Of a stretch of DNA of 64,000 bases, positions 9,629-20,628 are shown in pieces. The notes under the pieces are model-generated. The model saw only the letters and a list, made by a program, of their open reading frames with translations, was not told the origin of the DNA and did not search any database. The stretch lies in NCBI RefSeq assembly GCF_000011345.1, contig NC_004113.1, positions 1,612,001-1,676,000 on the forward strand, written 5' to 3'. A program made the position numbers and the translations under genes. Source of the stretch: Thermosynechococcus vestitus BP-1. Lineage in GTDB: Bacteria > Cyanobacteriota > Cyanobacteriia > Thermosynechococcales > Thermosynechococcaceae. How positions within the stretch are numbered: position 1 is the first letter of the stretch; every line of letters begins with the position of its first letter.

Positions 9629-10243
9629 TTAATAACTGGAGCCGCGATAGCGACGGCGGCGCTGGCTCATATCTTCACTCTTGGGTAGCGGAGCTGTGTC
9701 AGCAGCGGTGCTAATGCCCCGATACTGGGTATTGGGTGGGGCAGCCAGAGGGAGCAGTGGCGGTGCGGCTGGAGTCGGGGCTGGTGGCGGTGCTGTTAAG
9801 CGACTCAGGCTCTCCATCAGGGCATCCTGCTGAATGGGTAGGGCATCGAGAATCTCCAACACCCGAGTCAGATGGGAAACGGCTGTAGCCATGAGACTGG
9901 ACTCTTGGATGCCGGGCAAGAGATCCACAGCCCCCATACGTAAGGCCCAGCGCCGTTCTACTGCACTAATTTGGTGATCCCGACCCGCCGTAATGACCAC
10001 CGGTATCCCCGGAAAACGAGACTGGGCCACCTGACAAAAGCGGTAGGGATTGGTGAGCGTCATCCCCATATCCAACAGGAGCAGTTGGGGCAATGCGACG
10101 CCAGCGGCTGCCATCCCCTGTAGCACAGCAAGGATGTCAGCATCCAGGTTTTCCCAAATGACAGTCATGTTTTGACTGCTGAGGATGTTGTGCCAAATTT
10201 CTCCCTGCCGTTGGAGGGCCTGTGTCATGAGTATCGTTGTCAT
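9629..10243 (-). CDS. Receiver-like protein with YRG-motif C-terminal tail
   Basis: A 204-residue protein. Residues ~1-125 resemble a CheY-type receiver: a hydrophobic strand then LLLLDMGM around 54-61 for the phosphoacceptor Asp, VVITAGRD near 84-91 and GAVDLLPG near 106-113. The usual acidic pair after the first strand is missing (ILMTQ instead) and the conserved Lys near the end is absent, so normal phosphotransfer is doubtful. A proline-rich linker (about 150-170) leads to a tail with two YRG motifs (QYRGIS and RYRGSSY), a motif also seen in small cyanobacterial DUF4278 proteins. No DNA-binding domain. Function unknown. Its stop nearly touches the tRNA. Confidence 0.7.
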   Translation of the reverse strand: MTTILMTQALQRQGEIWHNILSSQNMTVIWENLDADILAVLQGMAAAGVALPQLLLLDMGMTLTNPYRFCQVAQSRFPGIPVVITAGRDHQISAVERRWALRMGAVDLLPGIQESSLMATAVSHLTRVLEILDALPIQQDALMESLSRLTAPPPAPTPAAPPLLPLAAPPNTQYRGISTAADTAPLPKSEDMSQRRRRYRGSSY

Positions 10244-10361
10244 AAATGCCTAAATCCTTCGACGGTTGCGAGGGCGATCGCGATGTTAAAAACGCTTAAC
10301 ACTAAGATGACAGGTTGGCGATCGCAGAAATGTTCATAGAGAACAGTCGCGTTCACTCTCC

Positions 10362-11270
10362 CTAGGGGACCGGAACCATCTCCAGCAATTCTGCCACACA
10401 GGCACGCCCTGAGTGCCCGGCTGCTGTAATCAAACGATGAGCCAAGACGTGGGGAGCCAACTGCTTGACATCATCGGGAAGGACATAGTCACGGCCATTG
10501 AGGAAAGCCAAGGACTGAGCCGTGCGCTGAAGCATCACAGTACCACGAGGACTGACCCCCAAGGTAATGCGATCGCTTTCGCGGCTGGCCCGCACAAGGG
10601 CAAGAATGTATTTTTGCAAGACTGAATCCACCCGCACCTGTAGCACCTGCTGCCGCAACTGTTGAATCTCCGCCAAGCTTAGGCAAGGTTCCAGTTGGTT
10701 GACATCTAAGCCCCCCTGCACCCGTTGCAGCATTTGTAGCTCCTCTTCCTCGGTGGGGTAGCCCAAACTAAAACAGAGGGCAAAACGATCCAACTGCGCC
10801 TCCGGCAGGGGAAAGGTGCCTTGGTACTCCACCGGGTTTTGGGTGGCAATGACGAAAAAAGGCTGAGGCAGGGGATAGGTGACACCATCAATGGTGACTT
10901 GGTACTCCTCCATGACCTCTAGAAGTGCCGATTGGGTCCGCGGGGTGGCACGGTTAATCTCATCCGCCAGCAGGATATTGCAGAACACAGGACCTGGGCG
11001 AAACTCAAACTCCGCTGTTTTGGGATTCCAGATATTGGTGCCCGATAGGTCCGTGGGTAGGAGATCGGGGGTGGCTTGGATGCGCTGAAAGGTGCCCGCC
11101 AGCGATCGCGCCAGGGCTTTAGCTAAGAGGGTTTTTCCCACCCCTGGTACATCCTCCAGCAAGACGTGTCCCCCCGCCAGCAATCCCACCAACAGCAGCT
11201 CAATGGCCGCTTCTTTGCCCACCATGACCTGTCCAAGGTGATTTCGCAGTCGCTGTAGGGGTTCACGCAT
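10362..11270 (-). CDS. MoxR-family AAA+ ATPase
   Basis: A 302-residue AAA+ ATPase of the MoxR class, chaperone-like proteins that help assemble or activate partner complexes, often with VWA-domain proteins. Walker A is EDVPGVGKTLLAKAL (about 39-53), Walker B is ILLADEINRA near 100, followed by the MoxR-specific QSALLEVMEE and sensor I ATQNP. The gene overlaps the end of ribF by 8 bp on the same strand. No VWA or DUF58 partner gene lies next to it, so its client is unknown. Confidence 0.92.
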   Translation of the reverse strand: MREPLQRLRNHLGQVMVGKEAAIELLLVGLLAGGHVLLEDVPGVGKTLLAKALARSLAGTFQRIQATPDLLPTDLSGTNIWNPKTAEFEFRPGPVFCNILLADEINRATPRTQSALLEVMEEYQVTIDGVTYPLPQPFFVIATQNPVEYQGTFPLPEAQLDRFALCFSLGYPTEEEELQMLQRVQGGLDVNQLEPCLSLAEIQQLRQQVLQVRVDSVLQKYILALVRASRESDRITLGVSPRGTVMLQRTAQSLAFLNGRDYVLPDDVKQLAPHVLAHRLITAAGHSGRACVAELLEMVPVP

Positions 11271-12210
11271 AGGAGACGACTCGTTCTAGGAGATCAACCG
11301 CTACTTGGCAATCGGCGGCAATTTGCGCCCGTAGGGCAGCCAAACTGGGCAGTGTTAACTCAGGACGAATAAATGCCTCCAGGTGGAGCGTGATCTCTTG
11401 GTTGTAGAGATTCCCCTGCCAGTGCAATAGGTGCACTTCCGTCCTGACCTCCTGCCCCCCCACTGTGGGTCGCACGCCGATATTCACTACCCCCAAGTGC
11501 TCCCTGGGGAGAGCTGGCCCGCTGACACGGCAGGCATAGACGCCGTAGCGAGGCAATAATTTTTCGCGAGGGAGGACTAAATTGGCCGTAGGAAATCCCA
11601 ACTGACGGCCCAACTGTTCCCCTTGAGTTACCGTGCCTGTTAAGGTATAGGCGCGTCCCAGCAGCTCCCGTGCCAAGGCCACCTCTCCTGCGGCAAGGGC
11701 GGCTCGTACTGCGGAACTACTCACGCGATCGCTCCCCCGACAATAGGGAGGCACAATATGCACCACAATGCCAAAGGGAGCACAGAGACTGCGCAAATCC
11801 TCTGCGGTTCCCGATCGCCCCCGCCCAAAGCCAAAATTAAAACCAACACTCAACACCTTGGCCTGCAACTGCTGTACCAAAATCTGCTCAACAAACTCTA
11901 AAGGCGAGAGTTGGGCCAGGGCCTGGGTAAAGGGCAGGACAATCACCTGTGCAATGCCACACTGGTGCAAAAGGGCACGTTTTTCAGCCTCTGGGGTCAG
12001 CAGCAGTCGCTCTTCTCCCGTAAAAAATGCTTGGGGATGGGGCGAAAATGTCATCACTGAAGGGTAACAGTCGGGAGGCGCTGCTTTAAGAAGAGTACGG
12101 ATGACCTCTTGATGCCCTCGATGGACACCATCAAAGTTGCCCAGGGCGATCGCCGTCGGAGTTTGCAAGGGTACGCCGCTCTTAAATTGACACAGGAAAC
12201 ATTTTGACAC
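11263..12210 (-). CDS. ribF: Bifunctional riboflavin kinase / FAD synthetase
   Basis: Converts riboflavin to FMN and FMN to FAD. The N-terminal adenylyltransferase half has ALGNFDGVHRGHQ (about 22-34) and FNFGFGRGRSGT near 128-139; the C-terminal kinase half has GFPTANL near 208-214. Length 315 is typical. The GTG at 12210 is preceded by GGTGAG. Because it overlaps moxR by 8 bp the two are probably translated from one message. Confidence 0.95.
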   Translation of the reverse strand: MSKCFLCQFKSGVPLQTPTAIALGNFDGVHRGHQEVIRTLLKAAPPDCYPSVMTFSPHPQAFFTGEERLLLTPEAEKRALLHQCGIAQVIVLPFTQALAQLSPLEFVEQILVQQLQAKVLSVGFNFGFGRGRSGTAEDLRSLCAPFGIVVHIVPPYCRGSDRVSSSAVRAALAAGEVALARELLGRAYTLTGTVTQGEQLGRQLGFPTANLVLPREKLLPRYGVYACRVSGPALPREHLGVVNIGVRPTVGGQEVRTEVHLLHWQGNLYNQEITLHLEAFIRPELTLPSLAALRAQIAADCQVAVDLLERVVSYA

Positions 12211-12327
12211 ATCTCACCCAAGTGCAACACGCCAGAAAACTCCCCTTGGGATTTTCTATTCACTTCATAGAATAAATTCGACGTCTCATCTCATTTGATC
12301 TTGACCCCTGCCTAAGCTTGCCTTGCC

Positions 12328-12588
12328 TCACCAGGTGGGATCGCGAAAAACATAAGCCGTAATGTGGGGGCAGTCCTCTAAGGGGGCGGGGTCGCGATCG
12401 CCCGCAATCGTGGAGATACAGGCGCGAATTTCCTGGCCGTCCTCCAGTTCGAGGGTACAGGCACCGCAACTGCCCATGCGACAACCCGTGGGAATCTCTA
12501 CCCCCGCGCGGGCTGCGACGCTCAGCCAAGCTTCACCCGCTGTCGCTTCCACAGACACCTGATCCGGCAAAAACGTTACTCTAATCAT
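12328..12588 (-). CDS. Small [2Fe-2S] ferredoxin-like protein
   Basis: An 86-residue one-domain iron-sulfur protein. Cys36, Cys41 and Cys44 form C-x4-C-x2-C, with a fourth candidate at Cys57 (spacing x12), more like the SdhB-type spacing than that of photosynthetic PetF, where the fourth Cys is far downstream. An extra Cys73 is present. Its ATG overlaps the TGA of pyrB (ATGA), so it is coupled to that gene; a longer upstream reading frame inside pyrB is not ferredoxin-like and was rejected. Electron partner unknown. Confidence 0.85.
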   Translation of the reverse strand: MIRVTFLPDQVSVEATAGEAWLSVAARAGVEIPTGCRMGSCGACTLELEDGQEIRACISTIAGDRDPAPLEDCPHITAYVFRDPTW

Positions 12589-13580
12589 GGCTTGACTCCG
12601 TGGTACGTTCCCATCAAATACAGTAATGCCATCCGCACTGCCACCCCACTGCTGACCTGCTGATTGACTAAGCTGAACTGGGGATCGTCCAGCAAGGCCG
12701 AACTCAATTCCACACCCCGATTCACAGGTCCCGGATGCAACACTCGGACATCGGGTCGGCACAGGCGCAGCCGCTCATGGGTCATGCCAAAGTGTTGATG
12801 GTATTCCCGCAAACTGGGAATTAAGTACTGATCCATGCGTTCCCGTTGCAGGCGCAGGGTCATAACAATATCGGCATCGGCTAGGGCGGGTTCCAGTGTC
12901 CAGTGGAGGGTTGCCCCATAGTCTGCAAATTCTGGCGGCAAAAGGGTGGGCGGCCCTGCCAAGTGAACATCGGCCCCAGCGGTCTTGAGGCTATAGAGGT
13001 TCGATCGCGCCACGCGGGAATGGCGAATATCGCCAACAATGACAATTTTCTTCCCCTGCAACAGGGCACAGCGGGGCTGACGCGGATCGTAGAGTTGGCA
13101 AAGGGTAAACAGATCCAGGAGCGCTTGGGAGGGATGCTCGTGCAAGCCATCGCCGGCATTGAGAACCGCCACTTGGCCGCCAAGGCGGTCCATTTCCGCA
13201 GCAATCGTATGGGGTACGCCCGACTGCCGATGGCGAATCACCATGAACTCTGCCCCCATCGCCCACAGGGTCTTAGCGGTATCGAGGATGGTTTCCCCTT
13301 TATTGAGGGCTGAGGTGCCGGGAGAAAAGTTGAGAATATCCGCAGAAAGACGTTTGGCCGCCAGTTCAAAGCTATTGCGAGTGCGCGTCGAGCTTTCAAA
13401 GAAAAGATTGGCCACAACCCGCGCTTGGAGGGTGGGGACTTTTTTGGTGCGACGATTCAGGACTTCCTGAAAGCTCAGGGCTGTTTGCAAAACAATATCT
13501 AGCTCCGCCACTGTAAAGTCCTGGAGGGAGAGGACGTGGCGACGCTGCCATTGCAGAGGTGGCGTGAGGGTAGGGGTCAT
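12585..13580 (-). CDS. pyrB: Aspartate carbamoyltransferase catalytic subunit
   Basis: Commits carbamoyl phosphate and aspartate to pyrimidine synthesis. The carbamoyl phosphate-binding motif [13 protein letters not shown] lies near 58-70 and the second-site loop [14 protein letters not shown] near 143-156; [17 protein letters not shown] follows. Length 331 is slightly longer than the ~310 of bacterial PyrB. It is linked by 4-bp overlaps on both sides: to the upstream phosphoribosyltransferase gene and to the downstream ferredoxin gene. No pyrI regulatory subunit is next to it. Confidence 0.96.
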   Translation of the reverse strand: MTPTLTPPLQWQRRHVLSLQDFTVAELDIVLQTALSFQEVLNRRTKKVPTLQARVVANLFFESSTRTRNSFELAAKRLSADILNFSPGTSALNKGETILDTAKTLWAMGAEFMVIRHRQSGVPHTIAAEMDRLGGQVAVLNAGDGLHEHPSQALLDLFTLCQLYDPRQPRCALLQGKKIVIVGDIRHSRVARSNLYSLKTAGADVHLAGPPTLLPPEFADYGATLHWTLEPALADADIVMTLRLQRERMDQYLIPSLREYHQHFGMTHERLRLCRPDVRVLHPGPVNRGVELSSALLDDPQFSLVNQQVSSGVAVRMALLYLMGTYHGVKP

Positions 13581-14095
13581 GGACAGGGGGTGAGGGTTTG
13601 AGCAAGATCAGCGGCTGTCAGTTGTTCGTAGCGTTCAAAGGGCTGATGGATCCACGGATTGTCGGGCAGGTAATGAACGTAGTAGTCCGGACGAATGCAA
13701 GAGGCCGCTTTGTACCAGAGGACAGCGGTGCGCACTTCCTCCACTGCAAAACCATATTTAACCTCCAGCCAGCGCAGGGTTTTTTGCAATGAAAGACCAG
13801 AGTCCACCAAATCATCCACCAAAAGGACATGGCTGCCCAAGGTCGCGGTGGTCATCGTTAAGTCCCGCGCAAAGGTAATGCGACCGCGCTCTTGATGATT
13901 GACACCGCCATAGGAGGACACCGCCAGAATTGCCAGGGGCTGATTAAAGAGGCGGCTGAGAATATCCCCCACCCGCAGGCCGCCCCTAGCCAGGCAGAGG
14001 ATTTGATTGAACTGCCATCCTGATTCATGGATGGCGATCGCCAACTGTTCAATCGTGCGATGATACTCTTGCCAATCCACGTACAAATCTGCCAT
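13577..14095 (-). CDS. Phosphoribosyltransferase (type I PRTase fold)
   Basis: A 172-residue PRTase. The PRPP loop is [14 protein letters not shown] near 90-103, and [15 protein letters not shown] near 36-50 is the early substrate-side block, as in hypoxanthine/xanthine-guanine PRTases. The exact base is not determinable. The ATG at 14095 was chosen; a TTG 27 bp upstream, inside crtB, is less likely. The stop overlaps the start of pyrB by 4 bp, consistent with a role in nucleotide salvage or in control of pyrimidine genes, though it lacks the typical PyrR sequence. Confidence 0.85.
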   Translation of the reverse strand: MADLYVDWQEYHRTIEQLAIAIHESGWQFNQILCLARGGLRVGDILSRLFNQPLAILAVSSYGGVNHQERGRITFARDLTMTTATLGSHVLLVDDLVDSGLSLQKTLRWLEVKYGFAVEEVRTAVLWYKAASCIRPDYYVHYLPDNPWIHQPFERYEQLTAADLAQTLTPCP

Positions 14096-14100
14096 GGTGC

Positions 14101-16513
<2,413 letters not shown>

Positions 16514-16517
16514 TCAT

Positions 16518-16541
16518 ATTATATTTACAAAACGTTACGGA
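16518..16541 (-). promoter_or_regulatory. crtP promoter: TATAAT plus HLR1-like direct repeat
   Basis: On the crtP strand a perfect -10 box TATAAT occupies 16518-16523, 65 bp before the ATG. Directly upstream, read on the plus strand, are TTTACAAA (16524-16531) and GTTACGGA (16534-16541), two 8-bp half-sites with a 2-bp gap. The HLR1 consensus for the response regulator RpaB is two (G/T)TTACA(T/A)(T/A) units with that spacing: the first half matches fully, the second 6 of 8. A site between -35 and -10 would suit repression relieved in strong light. Binding is inferred. Confidence 0.6.
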
Positions 16542-16551
16542 AACACGCGTC

Positions 16552-17187
16552 TTAGGCGAAGGGGAGGGCTGAATTTGCCCAATAGGCTGTACTTCCCATC
16601 GGGCCAAGGTAACGGCAGAGGTAGGGAGAAAAAACTTCATAGATGAGGGTAATGGGGCGGCGATCGTGCCAAAAGAGGTAGTGGCGTCCCCAAAACGGTC
16701 CGGCTTCGCCAAAGGCCGCCGCCAAGGTTTCAGAGTGCCCTAGATACACCGCCTGAATGTCCCGATAAAGCTCCAGCTTGCGCTGCGCGAGGTTTGTCCA
16801 AATGGGCATGGCACGGTTTTGCAAATACTCATCCACATGGGCGGCTTCCCACCAGGAGGTGGCATAGGCCAAGCGTTGACCCGAGGCTGTTCGTAGCCAC
16901 ACTTGACGCCGTAGCCGTGGGCCGGGAATCAGTTGCAGTTGCGCTGGGGCGCGATCGCCGGCATGGCCAATGGCCGACATATCAATCACATCCACTTCCG
17001 TGGTTTCGCCGGTCAGCAGTTGCAAGTGGCGAGTGGGGGAGCCATCCCCAAGAATCAGGATTTGCCACGCCGGCGCTAAAAGATCATGGGGCAATCCTTG
17101 GGCGATCGCCACCGCATCCCCCTGCCAAATGGGATCCAGGGCATGCCAAGGGGTTGAGCAGGTGGAGGGCAACAGCGAAACAGTCAA
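16552..17187 (-). CDS. Chorismate lyase, cyanobacterial (Ycf21/DUF98) type
   Basis: A 211-residue protein of the DUF98 family, whose cyanobacterial members release 4-hydroxybenzoate from chorismate for plastoquinone synthesis. Supporting blocks are LTGETTEVDVIDM, PGPRLRRQVWLRTASGQRLAYATSWW and the C-terminal FWGRHYLFWHDRRPITLIYEVFSP. The start is uncertain: the longest frame begins with TTG at 17187, and no ATG lies in the first 60 residues. It is on the same strand as crtP, 98 bp upstream, but crtP has its own strong promoter in that gap. The pairing is sensible because CrtP needs plastoquinone. Confidence 0.8.
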   Translation of the reverse strand: MTVSLLPSTCSTPWHALDPIWQGDAVAIAQGLPHDLLAPAWQILILGDGSPTRHLQLLTGETTEVDVIDMSAIGHAGDRAPAQLQLIPGPRLRRQVWLRTASGQRLAYATSWWEAAHVDEYLQNRAMPIWTNLAQRKLELYRDIQAVYLGHSETLAAAFGEAGPFWGRHYLFWHDRRPITLIYEVFSPYLCRYLGPMGSTAYWANSALPFA

Positions 17188-17314
17188 GAACGTGACACAG
17201 CGCTTAACAAAACTTCGTTAATTGTAGCAAGGATTTTATCTGTCGCTTAGGAGGACCGCAAAGACCACCGCCTAGAGTACAGTCGTAGTGAGCAGCACTT
17301 TTGGGGCAATCTCT

Positions 17315-17971
17315 ATGGCAACCACGGCAGCATCTACCCTTGAACTGACACCGGAACAAACGGCCATTTGGATTAAGGGACTTTTGAGTGTTGCCTGCGC
17401 CGATGGTCATTTTGATCCGGAAGAGAAGCAACTGATTGCAAGCCTGATTCAGGAGGAAATCGCTCCGGAAATTGACACTGATCACTTCGCCCCCGTCACC
17501 GATGAAGAACTGGTGGCAGCCTTTGGGGGCGATCGCGCCCTTGCTGAAAATTTTGTGCGTACCGCTGTGATGGTGGCGCTGGCCAATGGCATTTACTCCC
17601 AATCAGAGGATGCCGAACTGCAACGCTTCTGCAGCGCCTTAGGCCTCGAAATTGATGCCCTAGAGTCCCTAAAACATACCCTTGATGGTCAGCACGGGAG
17701 CAATGAACAAACTCTGCGCCTATTGGATCCCGTGCGCCATTGGCTGGATGGCTTAGAAATCAAAGATGCCAAGGTCGCTCGCTTTCTCTGCCGGCTGATT
17801 CCCCCCCAATGCCCCTTTGAGCGCGATATTATCCTCTTTGGTCGCAAGATTGTCCATATTCCCCCCCTCTGTAAACTCAATCCCCTTTATGATCAATTAG
17901 TGGGGTTGCGCTTCCGCGCGCTCACCTATTTGGCCGATGAGTGTGGTGAAGACATTACCCCCTACTGTTAG
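17315..17971 (+). CDS. TerB-like plus Mo-dependent nitrogenase C-terminal (Mo-nitro_C) domain protein
   Basis: A 218-residue soluble protein. The first ~110 residues are helical and TerB-like, with an acidic metal-binding-type stretch (ACADGHFDPEEKQLIAS). The last ~85 residues match the domain known as Mo-dependent nitrogenase C-terminus, ending in PLYDQLVGLRFRALTYLADE and CGEDITPYC. Despite that name the domain occurs in many cyanobacteria that do not fix nitrogen, and its job is unknown. The ATG at 17315 was preferred to a GTG 27 bp upstream. It precedes rimO by 19 bp. Confidence 0.8.
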   Translation: MATTAASTLELTPEQTAIWIKGLLSVACADGHFDPEEKQLIASLIQEEIAPEIDTDHFAPVTDEELVAAFGGDRALAENFVRTAVMVALANGIYSQSEDAELQRFCSALGLEIDALESLKHTLDGQHGSNEQTLRLLDPVRHWLDGLEIKDAKVARFLCRLIPPQCPFERDIILFGRKIVHIPPLCKLNPLYDQLVGLRFRALTYLADECGEDITPYC

Positions 17972-17990
17972 ATGGTGCGGACCTGTTTAG

Positions 17991-19331
17991 ATGCCAAACC
18001 CCAAAAAACCGAAAATTGCCTTTGCCCACCTTGGTTGTGATAAGAACCGCGTGGATACGGAGCACATGATTGGTCTTCTGGCCGCAGCGGGCTATGGGGT
18101 GGGTACGGATGAAACCGAAGCCGACTACGTCATTGTTAACACCTGTAGCTTTATTCAAGCCGCCCGCGAAGAGTCGGTGCGCACCCTAGTCGAGCTGGCG
18201 GAGGCCAATAAAAAAATTGTCATCACAGGCTGCTTAGCCCAGCATTTTCAAGGGGAACTGTTGGCGGAGCTTCCTGAGGCAGTGGCCGTTGTCGGCAGTG
18301 GCGACTACCAGCACATTGTGGAGGTCATTGAGCGCGTAGAAAGGGGTGAGCGGGTGCAGCAAATTAGTGCCGTGCCCACCTACATTGCCGATGAAACCGT
18401 TCCCCGCTACCGCACCACACCGGCGCCTGTGGCCTACCTGCGGATTGCTGAGGGCTGTGACTATCGCTGTGCCTTTTGTATCATTCCCCATCTGCGGGGC
18501 AACCAGCGATCGCGCTCCCTTGAATCGATTGTTAGCGAAGCTCACCAGTTAGCGGCTGAAGGTGTCCAAGAAATCATCATTGTTTCCCAAATTACGACCA
18601 ATTACGGCCTGGATCGTTATGGCCAACCCCAATTGGCGACTCTGATTCGCGCCCTCGGCGAAGTGGATGTGCCGTGGATTCGCCTGCACTATGCTTATCC
18701 CACTGGGCTAACCCCTGAGGTGATTGCAGCCATGCGGGAAACCCCCAACATCTTGCCCTATTTGGATTTGCCATTGCAACATTCCCATCCCGAAGTCCTA
18801 CGGGCGATGAATCGCCCTTGGCAAGCAGGGGTTAACGATCGCCTAATTGAACGGCTGCGGCAGGAATTACCTGAAGCAGTGGTGCGCACGACCTTTATTG
18901 TGGGCTTTCCCGGTGAAACCGAGAGCCAGTTTGAGCATCTCTGCCAGTTTGTGCAGCGGCATGAATTTGACCATGTGGGGGTGTTTACCTACTCCCCTGA
19001 GGAGGGGACCGCTGCCTATGATCTGCCGCATCAGATTCCCGAGGAGATCAAAAGGGCGCGCCGCGATCGCCTCATGGAACTGCAACAACCCATTGCCCAG
19101 CGCAAAAATGCCGCTGAAGTGGGTAAAATCGTGCCGGTCCTCATTGAGCAGGAAAACCCGCAAACGGGGGAATTCATTGGGCGATCGCCCCGATTTGCCC
19201 CGGAGGTGGATGGGGTTGTCTATGTCAAGGGAGCCGCTACCCTAGGCACGATTGTCCCCGTGGAAATTACTGCTGCTGATATTTACGATCTGTACGGCAT
19301 CATCCCCGCCTCAGTTCGGTTTTACCCCTAG
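17991..19331 (+). CDS. rimO: Ribosomal protein S12 methylthiotransferase
   Basis: Radical SAM enzyme that adds a methylthio group to an Asp of ribosomal protein S12. The N-terminal MTTase domain provides three Cys (LGCDKN, NTCSF, TGCLAQ) for the auxiliary cluster; the radical SAM motif is CDYRCAFC near 157-164. RimO rather than MiaB is indicated by [15 protein letters not shown] and the C-terminal TRAM region ([13 protein letters not shown]). Length 446 is typical. ATG start. The downstream kinase gene begins a little after its stop on the same strand. Confidence 0.95.
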   Translation: MPNPKKPKIAFAHLGCDKNRVDTEHMIGLLAAAGYGVGTDETEADYVIVNTCSFIQAAREESVRTLVELAEANKKIVITGCLAQHFQGELLAELPEAVAVVGSGDYQHIVEVIERVERGERVQQISAVPTYIADETVPRYRTTPAPVAYLRIAEGCDYRCAFCIIPHLRGNQRSRSLESIVSEAHQLAAEGVQEIIIVSQITTNYGLDRYGQPQLATLIRALGEVDVPWIRLHYAYPTGLTPEVIAAMRETPNILPYLDLPLQHSHPEVLRAMNRPWQAGVNDRLIERLRQELPEAVVRTTFIVGFPGETESQFEHLCQFVQRHEFDHVGVFTYSPEEGTAAYDLPHQIPEEIKRARRDRLMELQQPIAQRKNAAEVGKIVPVLIEQENPQTGEFIGRSPRFAPEVDGVVYVKGAATLGTIVPVEITAADIYDLYGIIPASVRFYP

Positions 19332-19353
19332 GCGAATCGGAAACGTTGGGGCT

Positions 19354-20628
19354 ATGGTCAAGGCAGTTGGGGACATTGCATCGGCTGCTATGGGGCGCTC
19401 GCATTCCACCATGGATCGTTATGATAGCCGTGCCAGCGATCGCTTTTGGCAGTGGCAAGCGGGGGTTGCCGCCTTAGAAAAATTATTGGCAGTGATCCAT
19501 CCCATTGAGGGCTTTTTAGTTTCTTTCCCCAGCCTTATTCTTCAAGACTGTCCCTTAAAAACCTATGTCCTTCTTCCCCAGGGGCGATCGCTTCCCTACT
19601 TGCCACCGTCAGAGGCCAATCCTGCTCTACCAGCAATGACCCTCTTGCCCTTAGTTCAGGGGGGGATGAGTCCCTTTGGCTTGCTTCTGAGTCCAGAGGT
19701 GAATCTTTTGCTGGTTTATCAAGGGGAGCGAGGACTGCACTTTTCCTTTGCCCCTGAGGAAATTCATGCTTTTTGGCAGCAGTTGCGGCAGCAACTTCCC
19801 TTAACCGATCTCCACGCCATTGATCAGTGGTTGGCCAGCGTGGAGATGGTACCCCCCAGCTATCGCTTAGTGAGTCAATTTGGTCAATGGCTGCTGGACT
19901 ATAGTCAACCGGCGACCCCGCCCCTGCCTGTCACTTCTATCCCCATGGCCGCTGACATTCGGCTGCTCCAAGCCCTCTCCCACGAGGTGCGTACTCCCCT
20001 CACCACCATTAATACCTTGATCCAATTGCTACAACGGCAAGAGAATCTCCCTCAGCGCACATACCAGTATCTGCAAAAAATTGGTCAAGAGATTCAGGAT
20101 CAAATCAGCCGCTTTAATCTCCTGAGTGATGCCGCTGAAATCTTCACCAGTCCTAGCCCCAAACCCCGCCTTGCTTTCGGGCAGACCCACTTGACGGAAC
20201 TCTTGACAACCAACTTGGCTCGCTGGCAAAAACAGGCGGCGCGGCGTCAGGTCAAATTAGTGCTAGATTATCCGCCCAATTTACCCTTTGTCCTCAGTGA
20301 TCCAGCCTCCTTAGACCAGGTCTTGACGGGGTTAGTGGAATACTATAGCCAAACCCTTGCCTCGGAGAGTGAACTGCAATTGGTGGTGCAGCGGGCAGGA
20401 CAGCACGTGAAGTTAGAATTGCGATCGCCCCAGTACAAACACCGCAGTGATCTCGCTGCCTTGGGGCACCTCCTCCTCTGGCATCCGGCAACCGGGCAAG
20501 TGAGTCTCAACTTTCAGGCGGCAAAACTCCTGATTGAAGCAGTTGGCGCTAAGGTGATTCAACGGCGCGATCGCCAAGCGGGAGAAATCCTCACCCTTTA
20601 TTTGCCAATTGCCGAAGACAGTGGCTGA
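19354..20628 (+). CDS. Histidine kinase-like protein with degenerate ATPase domain
   Basis: About 424 residues. A cyanobacterial N-terminal region of unknown type (residues ~20-180) is followed by a clear HisKA segment: LSHEVRTPLTTINTLIQLL with His210. The catalytic domain is eroded: where an N-box Asn is expected the sequence reads SLDQVLTGLVEYYSQ, and the glycine boxes are not recognisable (ATGQVSLNFQAAKLLIEAVG). So it may be a phosphotransfer or phosphatase protein, or a pseudokinase. Start is uncertain among ATGs at 19354, 19390 and 19411; the longest frame overlaps rimO and is unlikely. No partner regulator is adjacent. Its 3' end overlaps mutM by 31 bp. Confidence 0.75.
   Translation: MVKAVGDIASAAMGRSHSTMDRYDSRASDRFWQWQAGVAALEKLLAVIHPIEGFLVSFPSLILQDCPLKTYVLLPQGRSLPYLPPSEANPALPAMTLLPLVQGGMSPFGLLLSPEVNLLLVYQGERGLHFSFAPEEIHAFWQQLRQQLPLTDLHAIDQWLASVEMVPPSYRLVSQFGQWLLDYSQPATPPLPVTSIPMAADIRLLQALSHEVRTPLTTINTLIQLLQRQENLPQRTYQYLQKIGQEIQDQISRFNLLSDAAEIFTSPSPKPRLAFGQTHLTELLTTNLARWQKQAARRQVKLVLDYPPNLPFVLSDPASLDQVLTGLVEYYSQTLASESELQLVVQRAGQHVKLELRSPQYKHRSDLAALGHLLLWHPATGQVSLNFQAAKLLIEAVGAKVIQRRDRQAGEILTLYLPIAEDSG

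Noticed and set aside
12254-12271. Hairpin TTCTAT/ATAGAA between ribF and the ferredoxin gene as a terminator
   Set aside because: Stem is short and AT-rich with no clear T-run; not strong enough to call.
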